A DNA stretch of 64,000 bases from positions 1 to 64,000 of the forward strand of contig NZ_JAHKSI010000007.1 of NCBI RefSeq assembly GCF_019720915.1, read 5' to 3'. The stretch's first letter is position 1, and every line of letters starts with the position of its first letter. This stretch comes from Alkalihalobacillus sp. TS-13. GTDB lineage: Bacteria; Bacillota; Bacilli; Bacillales; Fictibacillaceae. Under the pieces are notes generated by a model, which saw only the letters and a list, made by a program, of their open reading frames with translations, made no database searches and had not been told where the DNA came from. Both the position numbers and the translations under genes were made by a program. Of the stretch, positions 43,744 through 51,230 are shown piece by piece.

Positions 43744-46380
43744 CTATAGTGAAGAGGTTTTTCGGTATCTGTCAGCGAATTCGGGACGTTTCCGTTTATG
43801 TTCCTTAAAGTAGCTTTCCACCGAGCTGAATGAATCGTAAAGGAACAAAAGCAGATCCCCTGGCTTTGAGGTTTCCCATGCTTTTTGGAACGCCTGAATT
43901 TCATTAAGCTCAATGATTCTGCGGCTTGAAGGCAGCCGTTTAGCTAACACTTCATCTAGAATAGCCGCCACTTCCTTCGGTTTCCTGCCTCGCAAGTTCC
44001 CATCTTCTTTTATCACGACAATATCGGTTTCATACCCGATGATTTCAGCCATATTTCGAATATCTTCATTCAACCGGTCGCCCGGTGCTGATACAGCAGT
44101 GATCAACCGCTCACAAGGAATCGCTTTGAGCGTGTTATAGATGGCTTTGAGACCAGCCGTATTATGTGCATAATCAACGATAATTGTTCTTCCATCTTGA
44201 TCGATTTTATTGAACCGGCCAGGGCTTTGCAGAAAGTCCGGGAAGAAGGTGAGGGCTTTTTTGCGCAGCATTTCCTGAGATACTCCTAGTAAATGAGCAG
44301 ACGCCAATGCTTGCAATAGGTTGCTTATATTATGCTTGGCGTACCCATTGAAAGTAATTGGGATCTCAGCATACTTCATAAAACGCTCCGACTTACCCTC
44401 TTTCTCATGGACGATCCAGTCGCCCTGGACATACCAGCATTCCTGATTGTTTTCCCGGTGTTTACGTAAATAAGCATTATTTTCATCCAAAGAAATAAAG
44501 ACGACAGCACCCTGGGTATAATCCTTCATTTCTGCCACCGCTTTATCGTCAGCGTTCAAAATGCAATAACCATCCGGATGGACAACTTCTGGAATCAATC
44601 GTTTCAGCTTTTGGAGCTCTTCGATCGTCTCGATTCCATCCAATCCTAAGTGGTCTTCTGAAACATTCGTGACAATTCCAACATCGCAAAAGCGGAAGGC
44701 TGTCCCTTCACGAAGCATACCGCCTCGAGCGGTTTCAAGAACAGCCGCATCGACTTCAGGGTGATGAAGAACTTTTCGGGCACTGACTGGACCGCTGCAA
44801 TCTCCTTTATCGATACAACGTTTGCCAATATAGACGCCGTCCGAATGTGCCATTCCAATCGTCTTTCCTTTTTGCTGTAGAAAGTGTGAAATCAGCCTTA
44901 CTGTGGTCGTTTTCCCATTTGTGCCAGTTACAGCAACGGTAGGGATGGCTGCTTCCTCTCTATTTTTAAATAGGTAATCGACAATCGCTCCGCCAACATC
45001 CCTGGGAGTCCCTGAACTCGGATAATGATGCATCCGGATCCCAGGCGCTGCGTTCACCTCGAGAACTGCGGCACATCCCGGCCTATACTCGGCTGTTATA
45101 TCCTGGATGATCATATCGACCCCTGCAATATCCAATCCGATCGCACGTGCGGAGGTTTCTGCAATCTCCTTGTAAGACCGATGTACTTTATCGGTTACAT
45201 CAATTGCCAGGCCACCTGTCGATAGGTTGGCATTTCCTAAAACATTAACGATTCGTCCCTTGTCGAGAATCGAATCAAGATTCAATTGTGCCTGGCGAAG
45301 ATAATTTTCAACAGACTCATTGATCGGGATTTTCGTCATCGGTTTTTCATGTCCATCCCCTCGTAATGGATTTTCATTTTCTTTGTCAATCAAAGTTCTT
45401 ATTGAATCGTTTCCATTACCAACGACATACGGGGGAAGGCGTAAACTTGCTGCGATAAGTTGACCATCAACAACTGTAAAACGATAATCGTCCCCTGTAT
45501 AATAGCGCTCAAGGATCACTTTATCAGTATCTTTATGATGGTTATAAGCAGCAAGCAACTCTTCTTCTGTACGTATATTCGTCAAAACCCCCTTCCCTTG
45601 ATGGCCATCGATCGGTTTGAGGACGAGCGGGTATACGAGGTTTTTTGCTTCCTGAAGCAATTCCGCCTCTGATGTGATGACGCTGCCTTCTGGAACAGGA
45701 ATACAAACGTCTTCAAGGAGCGATTTCGTCATCACTTTATCACAAGCGTACTCAACTGCCAGAAAGGAAGCTTGGCTGGACATGGTCGCTTCCATCCGTT
45801 TTTGCTTCCGACCAGTCCCAAGTCTCAGAATACTATCATTTGCGAGTTGTTCGACCGGAATTTTCCGCTCGTAGGCAGCTTTAAAGATAGCCTCTGTACT
45901 CGGACCCATCTTATGAGCATAATAAAGCTGCTCGATTTTTTTCACATAGGGGTCGATAGAAACAGGTTGTCCTTCAAGAATATGAGTGACGATTTCCATA
46001 GCCGCTTCGAAAGCATAATATCCCGACTCTTTTTCCTCGTAACGGTACGTCACATAGTAAATGCCTTCCCGTTCACTCGTGATCGTTTTTCCTCTTTTCA
46101 CTCCAATACCAGCAAGCGATTGCAGCTCGATTGCTATATGCTCAAGAATATGCCCCATCCAGGTTCCTCCACGTAAACGTTCGACAAACCCGCCTTCATA
46201 GCCTCGGGAGCATGTATGTGTATTCAATGTAGGCATGACTTCCAATAGCGTATCAGTGAATCCAGGAATTTTATTGGATGGCATGTCTTCAAGTTCTTCA
46301 ATATCCAACTCAAACCAAATGGTCGGTTTATAACTATAATAGTTTGGCCCAGAAAGAAATTTCACTTTATTGATTTTCAT
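43744..46380 (-). CDS. cphA: Cyanophycin synthetase
   Basis: 878 residues, the full three-part CphA: an N-terminal domain (1-~160, FLSGPNYYSYKPTIWFELD, GHILEHIAIELQ), an ATP-grasp domain adding aspartate (about 210-470, PLVLKPIDGHQGKGVLTNI) and a Mur-ligase-like domain adding arginine (about 480-870, VAVTGTNGKTTTVRLI). It makes the Asp-Arg storage polymer cyanophycin. Overlaps cphB by 4 nt, so both are made from one transcript. Length matches cyanobacterial CphA. Confidence 0.95.
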   Translation of the reverse strand: MKINKVKFLSGPNYYSYKPTIWFELDIEELEDMPSNKIPGFTDTLLEVMPTLNTHTCSRGYEGGFVERLRGGTWMGHILEHIAIELQSLAGIGVKRGKTITSEREGIYYVTYRYEEKESGYYAFEAAMEIVTHILEGQPVSIDPYVKKIEQLYYAHKMGPSTEAIFKAAYERKIPVEQLANDSILRLGTGRKQKRMEATMSSQASFLAVEYACDKVMTKSLLEDVCIPVPEGSVITSEAELLQEAKNLVYPLVLKPIDGHQGKGVLTNIRTEEELLAAYNHHKDTDKVILERYYTGDDYRFTVVDGQLIAASLRLPPYVVGNGNDSIRTLIDKENENPLRGDGHEKPMTKIPINESVENYLRQAQLNLDSILDKGRIVNVLGNANLSTGGLAIDVTDKVHRSYKEIAETSARAIGLDIAGVDMIIQDITAEYRPGCAAVLEVNAAPGIRMHHYPSSGTPRDVGGAIVDYLFKNREEAAIPTVAVTGTNGKTTTVRLISHFLQQKGKTIGMAHSDGVYIGKRCIDKGDCSGPVSARKVLHHPEVDAAVLETARGGMLREGTAFRFCDVGIVTNVSEDHLGLDGIETIEELQKLKRLIPEVVHPDGYCILNADDKAVAEMKDYTQGAVVFISLDENNAYLRKHRENNQECWYVQGDWIVHEKEGKSERFMKYAEIPITFNGYAKHNISNLLQALASAHLLGVSQEMLRKKALTFFPDFLQSPGRFNKIDQDGRTIIVDYAHNTAGLKAIYNTLKAIPCERLITAVSAPGDRLNEDIRNMAEIIGYETDIVVIKEDGNLRGRKPKEVAAILDEVLAKRLPSSRRIIELNEIQAFQKAWETSKPGDLLLFLYDSFSSVESYFKEHKRKRPEFADRYRKTSSL

Positions 46381-47204
46381 TGGGTAGATCCCTTCTCTTT
46401 CTTGATTAACTTTCGGTTCTCCAAGTCAAATTGATAGCCTTTTGCAATGGAATGCATCTGGACACCCGTAATCGTGACTTCATCACTTTCGGCTTCGTCT
46501 GCAATATCGACAAATGAAAGTTTGCAACCATCTATTACAGTTACGGAATGCTCACCAATCACTTCAAAGTACCTGCCGCCATCCTTAACCCAGATGGCTG
46601 TGTTTTCATCAATTCCTACTCCAATTACCTGAGGGTTTTGCGCAATGGCATATAATAGACGGCCAAAGCGGGCTCTCTGCGAAAAGTGCTGGTCGATGAC
46701 GACATCTTCGAGGAATCCAAACCCTACACCAATTTCAACGTGGACCTTATCATGCTTCAGTTTGGTCTTCCCAGATACGATCATATGCCTGCTCATGATC
46801 GCTGCTCCTGCGCTTGTACCTGCTATGATCATTCCGTTTTGCCAGGCTTTTTGAACTTCTTTGAAAAAAGTAGTACCGCCAATGATGCTCGATAATCGAT
46901 TTTGGTCACCACCAGTGATGAAAAGAGCTGACAGTCTATTGACCGGCTTTGTGAATGATTCGTCTTCAGCTTTTTCACGGGTATCAATATGTAATAGATC
47001 CACCTTAGAGGCCCCTAGTTTCATAAAAATATCCTGGTATTCTCCTCCTACTTCTTCTGGATATCCAGTTGGAGTCGTAAGAACACCGATTGTGCCACCG
47101 CTAATTTTCGTGTCTTCAACGAAAATCGATAAGATTTCCAGATCGCCTTCCTTATCTTCATTTCCGCCGATAATGAATAAGTCCCCGCTGCCTTTGTTTG
47201 TCAC
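46377..47204 (-). CDS. cphB: Cyanophycinase
   Basis: 275-residue serine peptidase of family S51 that cuts cyanophycin to beta-Asp-Arg dipeptides. The nucleophile serine is in AGTSAGAAIMS; other motifs are LFIIGGNEDKEGD and FITGGDQNRLSS. No signal peptide, so it acts intracellularly. Start is GTG after AAAGGATGAG. Upstream gene of the cphB-cphA operon. Confidence 0.95.
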   Translation of the reverse strand: MTNKGSGDLFIIGGNEDKEGDLEILSIFVEDTKISGGTIGVLTTPTGYPEEVGGEYQDIFMKLGASKVDLLHIDTREKAEDESFTKPVNRLSALFITGGDQNRLSSIIGGTTFFKEVQKAWQNGMIIAGTSAGAAIMSRHMIVSGKTKLKHDKVHVEIGVGFGFLEDVVIDQHFSQRARFGRLLYAIAQNPQVIGVGIDENTAIWVKDGGRYFEVIGEHSVTVIDGCKLSFVDIADEAESDEVTITGVQMHSIAKGYQFDLENRKLIKKEKGSTQ

Positions 47205-47267
47205 GCTTCATCTCATCCTTTAATATGAAGTGATATCATATACCCAAATTTTGGGCGCGCGAAACCG

Positions 47268-47304
47268 AAAAATCACCCACTTTTCAAAATGAGTGATTTT
47301 TACT
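47268..47304. terminator. AT-rich hairpin upstream of cphB
   Basis: AAAATCACCCACTTTT and AAAATGAGTGATTTTT pair almost completely, with T and A tracts on both sides. It could be a terminator or part of the cphB leader. Confidence 0.4.
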
Positions 47305-47389
47305 AGTTTATTCAATTATTTCTAATCTTATACCCATACATTAGGTACAGCATATTAACGGAAGTTTGTCAGGTTTTAAGCAAGGTTAA

Positions 47390-47532
47390 TGAACTTTGTT
47401 GATTTTCGATTGAAATTTGCGACACTCCTGCGGGAAAAGCGATCCAGACGAGACCCCACAGCGAGGAACTCGCGAGGAGGCTCGAGGTTCGCCCGCGGAA
47501 AGCGTAGAAATCAACAATAAAAACGAACAGAG
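47390..47532 (+). repeat. Modular GC-rich intergenic repeat, short form (copy 8)
   Basis: TTTGTTGATTTTC, GAAATTTGCGACACTCCTGC, GCGAGGAACTCGCGAGGAGG, TTCGCCCGCGGAAAGC, AGAAATCAACAATAAA in order. Inner modules B and C are absent. Confidence 0.85.
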
Positions 47533-47591
47533 CTAAGGTTCTAGAGCAGATTAAAATGGTACAATGTTGACAGATGAGGTGAAGCGTTACT

Positions 47592-48095
47592 ATGGCAAAC
47601 AATGCTATGCGTTTTTTGTATCGATTGAATGTTTATCAAAGCACAATTATTCTTACCCTTCTTTCAATCCCCTGGCTTTTCTACTTATTGATGCAGCCAA
47701 GGACGATTTCAACATCCATTAATTGGGCTTATACGGCTTTGATTTATTTTATCCTCTCATTCATACTTTATCTCTTTTTACAATGGATTAGCCGGTCGGG
47801 AAGGTCTAATTTTCGCAAAAAGTTAGTCACCTTCACACGGATATACATACGATTCCATGTAGCAGCTGCACTCCTGGGAGTAACATCGCTTTTGATGCAT
47901 GTGTTACTCATGGCGAAATTCGGTTTGATGGAGTCAAGGGCAGGAGTGTCAGGAATGATAGCCATCGGAGGTCTGGCCGTTCTTCTTTTCACGGGTTATT
48001 TAAGAAAACGGAAATCATCCGGCAAGCGTCGTAGATTCCACCGCTTTACGGCTTATCTTTTTTTGTTTTTCGTACTTATCCATATGTTACTCTGA
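47592..48095 (+). CDS. Small membrane protein with paired His motifs, possible b-type cytochrome
   Basis: 167 residues with about five membrane helices (about 15-35, 45-65, 86-106, 120-137, 150-167). Histidines His89/His103 and His150/His164 are each 14 residues apart in two helices (IRFHVAAALLG..LLMHVLL, RRRFHRFTAYL..VLIHMLL). That pattern fits bis-heme b coordination as in ferric reductase-like or cytochrome b561-like four-helix bundles. Heme binding is an inference; the family is not certain. GAGGTGAAG lies 11 nt before the ATG. Confidence 0.7.
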   Translation: MANNAMRFLYRLNVYQSTIILTLLSIPWLFYLLMQPRTISTSINWAYTALIYFILSFILYLFLQWISRSGRSNFRKKLVTFTRIYIRFHVAAALLGVTSLLMHVLLMAKFGLMESRAGVSGMIAIGGLAVLLFTGYLRKRKSSGKRRRFHRFTAYLFLFFVLIHMLL

Positions 48096-48124
48096 AAATT
48101 TTACGAAAGCATTTGAAATTTTTT

Positions 48125-48460
48125 GTTAAATTGAATTCGGTTTCCTTAAGCGAAATTCGCGACACTCCTGCGGGAAAAGCGAGCCAGGCGAGCCCCCGCA
48201 GCAAGGATCGAGTGAGGAGGCTCGCGGAAGTGGGTTAATACAGGGAAGTGATGTCTAGCTCAGCGACCAATCACTTGGATCACTTCAAACTTCCTGCGGC
48301 GGCAACACATTGATTGACATCCTTATGAGTTAGCCCACGCAGAACCAAGTCTTTGTTTGGTTCGAGCCTCCTCGTCAGTTTTCCAGTGACCTACGTAACT
48401 CATCGGGTCGCTTCCGTTTTTCGTATGCCCGCGGAAAGGGAGTGAATTTCGAAGTCATAA
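48125..48460 (+). repeat. Modular GC-rich intergenic repeat (copy 9)
   Basis: Forward copy with modules A and B: GCGAAATTCGCGACACTCC, GCGAGCCAGGCGAGCCCCCG, GGAGGCTCGCGGAAG, GTGATGTCTAGCTCAGCGAC, ACTTGGATCACTTCAAAC and CCGCGGAAAGGGAGTGAATT. Confidence 0.88.
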
Positions 48461-48475
48461 CAGCTTTTAAATTAA

Positions 48476-48512
48476 AAAACCACGGATAGAATATAAATTC
48501 TCCGTGGTTTTC
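48476..48512 (-). terminator. Terminator of nadE
   Basis: AAACCACGGA and TCCGTGGTTT pair; on the minus strand the hairpin is followed by a T run. Confidence 0.85.
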
Positions 48513-48528
48513 CCTGCTCATTATCTAT

Positions 48529-49353
48529 TCAACTCTTCCACCAGTCATCGTATAGGGTAACTTCGCCTTCACGCTTATGACGGGTTTTCAAATAATGGTT
48601 TTCAAGGGTATTCCTTGCCTCTGGATCAATTTCTTTACCCTCTAAATAGTCATCGATTTGTTCATAGGTAATACCAAGCGCTTCTTCATCCGGACGTCCA
48701 GGACGGTCATCCTCAAGATCTGCAGTAGGGGCTTTCGTATATAGCGCTTCAGGAGAACCCAACTGTTTCAACAGCATTTTTCCTTGCCTTTTGTTCAGAC
48801 CGAACAAAGGAGCTATATCACATGCGCCATCTCCATGCTTGGTAAAGAAACCTGTTACTGCTTCTGCACCATGATCTGTTCCGATCACCAGGAGGTTGTG
48901 ATGAGCTGCAAGATCATACTGGACCTTCATACGTTCACGCGCTTTCGTATTCCCTTTCAAAAAGTCACTCAGTTCTTCACCTATGCCTTCCCTGAAAGCA
49001 CGATACGATGCATCGACAGCTTCCTTTATATTGAAGGTTACGTTTTGATCCGGACCGATGAACTCAAGAGCTTTTTGTGCGTCATCCTCATCCTTTTGCA
49101 CTCCATAGGGCAGCCGCATTGCAATAAACGTATAGTTCTCTCCGGTTTCTTCACGTAATTGTTCAACGGCGACTTGAGCCAGCTTCCCAGCCAGAGTAGA
49201 GTCTTGTCCACCGCTGATTCCAAGGACATAGCCTTTCATTCCAGTCTTTTTGGCATATTTTTTTAATAAGTCTACGCGTCGTTCAATCTCTTGTTCAGGT
49301 AAAATGTTCGGTTTGACGTGTAATTCTTTTATAATTTCATTTTGTAAACTCAC
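48529..49353 (-). CDS. nadE: Ammonia-dependent NAD synthetase
   Basis: 274 residues converting nicotinic acid adenine dinucleotide, ammonia and ATP to NAD. The P-loop SGGQDS (in [17 protein letters not shown]), [19 protein letters not shown] and [17 protein letters not shown] are hallmarks. It lacks a glutaminase domain, as in B. subtilis NadE. Start ATG 49353. Confidence 0.97.
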   Translation of the reverse strand: MSLQNEIIKELHVKPNILPEQEIERRVDLLKKYAKKTGMKGYVLGISGGQDSTLAGKLAQVAVEQLREETGENYTFIAMRLPYGVQKDEDDAQKALEFIGPDQNVTFNIKEAVDASYRAFREGIGEELSDFLKGNTKARERMKVQYDLAAHHNLLVIGTDHGAEAVTGFFTKHGDGACDIAPLFGLNKRQGKMLLKQLGSPEALYTKAPTADLEDDRPGRPDEEALGITYEQIDDYLEGKEIDPEARNTLENHYLKTRHKREGEVTLYDDWWKS

Positions 49354-49513
49354 ACATTTCCCTCCAATTAATATTATTGAAGTCTATAAATACCTTACCC
49401 TATAATGTCTCATGTACACGGCAACCGCGACTTTCAGCCTATAAAATGATTTTCAGACATAATAGCAGGTGGTTTGGTAACCGCATAACTGGTCCATATG
49501 TATCATGAGAAAT

Positions 49514-49541
49514 TTTACCAATAATGATAGAATTGTATAAA
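49514..49541 (+). promoter_or_regulatory. Promoter of the type I toxin mRNA
   Basis: TTTACC (49514-49519), 16-nt spacer and TATAAA (49536-49541); transcription would begin near 49548. Confidence 0.6.
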
Positions 49542-49558
49542 TACGATAAGTTTCGGTA

Positions 49559-49697
49559 CTCAAGGACGGTCGGCACTACACTCGAAAGGGGTGGTGTAAT
49601 AATGACGGTATTTCAAACGTTGATGGTTACCATCTCGTTTGCCACGTTGATTATCAGCGTATTGTCATTCCCGTATAAAAAATAGACCGTCCTTGAG
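49559..49697. repeat. 13-bp inverted repeat bracketing the toxin gene
   Basis: CTCAAGGACGGTC (49559-49571) and GACCGTCCTTGAG (49685-49697) are exact complements. In the toxin mRNA they would pair the 5' leader with the 3' UTR, as in type I toxin mRNAs kept in an inactive fold. Confidence 0.85.
49602..49685 (+). CDS. Holin-like type I toxin (27 aa)
   Basis: ATG at 49602 after AAAGGGGTGG encodes 27 residues: MTVFQTLMVTISFATLII, a short hydrophobic tail and a basic end (YKK). It has the one-helix layout and N-terminal motif of the putative holin-like toxins (Hol_Tox; TxpA/BsrG-like). The flanking inverted repeat, dedicated promoter, terminator and convergent antisense RNA support a type I toxin gene that acts on the membrane. 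Exact toxicity is not shown by sequence. Confidence 0.82.
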   Translation: MTVFQTLMVTISFATLIISVLSFPYKK

Positions 49698-49811
49698 CTG
49701 CACACTTTAGGTCACGGTCTACTCTAGTCCAAGCCGGTCCCCTTGAGGGAAAAGCTTATCGTATGATACGCAGGTGTTCGCAGCACCTGCGTTTTCATTC
49801 TCTAAAAACCT
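49677..49811 (-). ncRNA. Predicted antisense antitoxin RNA (RatA-like)
   Basis: On the minus strand the promoter at 49818-49846 would start an RNA near 49811. It would end at a hairpin GACCGT..ACGGTC followed by TATTTTTT (about 49677-49718). The ~135-nt RNA is fully complementary to the 3' UTR and last codons of the toxin mRNA, the same geometry as txpA/RatA. Deduced from promoter and terminator signals only. Confidence 0.65.
49769..49795 (+). terminator. Terminator of the toxin mRNA
   Basis: CGCAGGTG and CACCTGCG form a perfect 8-bp stem followed by TTTT. Confidence 0.8.
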
Positions 49812-49817
49812 TTTTTT

Positions 49818-49846
49818 ATTATAACACCACTATCTCAGGTTGTCAT
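49818..49846 (-). promoter_or_regulatory. Promoter of the antisense RNA
   Basis: On the minus strand ATGACA (49841-49846), a 17-nt spacer and a perfect TATAAT (49818-49823). Confidence 0.7.
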
Positions 49847-49936
49847 CGCAAAAATCAACAGTTTCTGAAAATTGTAATTATCTTGTAATCCAGCATCAAG
49901 AATCACACAAAAACATTATATGCCTTCATTCAAAAT

Positions 49937-50323
49937 TTAGACGCTGGATTTATCCATACATGCGATTAGTCTTTTCTCGATATCCTCTGCCATTTCGGTG
50001 ATTTGGGCATCGTCGACCATCGTAACGAGGGATGTCGGTTTTGGCATTCCGATCTTCGAGACGCCATCATCTTCATAAACAACCATTTTACAAGGAAGGA
50101 AATAGCCGACCATTACATTTTGATTCAATACACGTTGCGCTTCCTTCGGGTTACACACTTCTAAAATCCTGAAATCTCTGTCGAATTCTAGTCCTTTGGT
50201 GTTCAAGGTATTCTTCAGATCAAAGTTCCATAGTACCCCGAATTGCTCTTCCTTCAATTGCTTTTCCAATGTTTCGCAAGCTTCATCAATCGATTGATTT
50301 GTTGTTACTGTATAATGAAACAT
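49937..50323 (-). CDS. DUF302 family protein
   Basis: About 128 residues of the DUF302 family (MFHYTVTTNQSIDEACETLEKQLKEEQFGVLWNFDL-type N-terminus, EVCNPKEAQRVLNQN in the middle, GYFLPCKMVVYEDDG). Function unknown; DUF302 genes often accompany sulfur or redox genes. ATG 50323 has AAAGGAG 9 nt upstream; the ATG at 50332 abuts the site. It is downstream of the CstR-like repressor but behind a terminator. Confidence 0.82.
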   Translation of the reverse strand: MFHYTVTTNQSIDEACETLEKQLKEEQFGVLWNFDLKNTLNTKGLEFDRDFRILEVCNPKEAQRVLNQNVMVGYFLPCKMVVYEDDGVSKIGMPKPTSLVTMVDDAQITEMAEDIEKRLIACMDKSSV

Positions 50324-50484
50324 CCACTTCATCTCCTTTTATTAATTGATTATGGATTATACCCCACATCGTATTATTCAGTTTCCCTATTTACTTCAAG
50401 GTTAAACGATTGATTCCATTCCCAATCAAGGATAATAGCTGTCCACCTTTTACCATGCACCTGTATAGGTATTTATTTTCTTAA

Positions 50485-50537
50485 AAATAAAAAGGTGTTG
50501 CTTAATCCCTTATGGGTACATTGAATGTCAACACCTG
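50485..50537 (-). terminator. Terminator of the CstR-like gene
   Basis: AGGTGTTG and CAACACCT pair around a partly structured loop and on the minus strand are followed by TTTTTATTTTT. Confidence 0.75.
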
Positions 50538-50542
50538 AATTC

Positions 50543-50803
50543 TTATCTGCTTTTTACAAGTAGATTGACTGCTTCTTTAATTAGATCGTCCGTATTTTCA
50601 CCTTTATCCAGTTGTTCTCTGAGACACTGTTCAAGGTTTGTACCAACAACTAGACCGATCGTACGGTCCAACGCACTTCTTATTGCAGACATCTGTGTCA
50701 CTATATCCTTACAGTCTTTTTCTTCGTCCATCATTTTGAGGACTCCGCGGACTTGTCCTTCAATACGTTTGACACGGTTTTTCATTTGATCATTATATTC
50801 CAT
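50543..50803 (-). CDS. CsoR/CstR-family repressor (persulfide-sensor type)
   Basis: 86-residue DUF156/CsoR-family repressor. Cys31 (EKDCKDI) and Cys60 (NLEQC) match the two reactive cysteines of S. aureus CstR. The CsoR copper ligand histidine is replaced by Asn (TNLEQC), which argues for persulfide sensing rather than copper sensing. ATG 50803 follows ATAGGGGG; a TTG lies three codons upstream. Its targets are not obvious, perhaps DUF302 next door. Confidence 0.85.
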   Translation of the reverse strand: MEYNDQMKNRVKRIEGQVRGVLKMMDEEKDCKDIVTQMSAIRSALDRTIGLVVGTNLEQCLREQLDKGENTDDLIKEAVNLLVKSR

Positions 50804-50984
50804 GAGGTTCAACCCCCTATATTAAAAGTGTTCTATGTATAATGCGAAATTTCTCTATAAATGCAAATCACCTTGTTAACTCCTCTATTGTACAATACAT
50901 ATTTTCATAAAGAAAACGTGAGAGGTTGTCCCATAAATGCTGAGCATGAGGGGTAATCCGTAACTATTTGCACAAACAGTGTGG

Positions 50985-51175
50985 GAAACAATCGTTAACG
51001 GACACAGGAGACCTTATTTTCCAAAAAATCGTTCATTTATAAAAATAACGGACACCAGAGCTCTTATTTAATCAGCTCTTTTGTTCACAGATAACGGCTC
51101 TGGTGTCCGCTAAAACTCTGAAACATCGCATTTTGTCACCAATAACGGCTCTGGTGTCCGTTACGATTCCAAAAC
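50985..51175. repeat. AACGGACAC / GGTGTCCGTTA repeats (block 2)
   Basis: Units AACGGACACAGGAGACCTTA, AACGGACACCAGAGCTCTTA, AACGGCTCTGGTGTCCGCTA and AACGGCTCTGGTGTCCGTTA occur 50-60 bp apart, two direct and two inverted. The gap 50813-51230 holds no gene. Confidence 0.7.
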
Positions 51176-51230
51176 ATCCATGTAAACCAGAAAAGACATT
51201 CAAAATAACCACTGGCCTTTAGAAAAGAAC

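Noticed and set aside
47221-47240. Possible operator around GATATCAT upstream of cphB
   Set aside because: The partial palindrome is short and AT-rich; no support for a specific regulator.
47369-47602. 77-codon minus-strand open frame
   Set aside because: It spans repeat copy 8 and the start of the plus-strand membrane protein gene and has no ribosome site.
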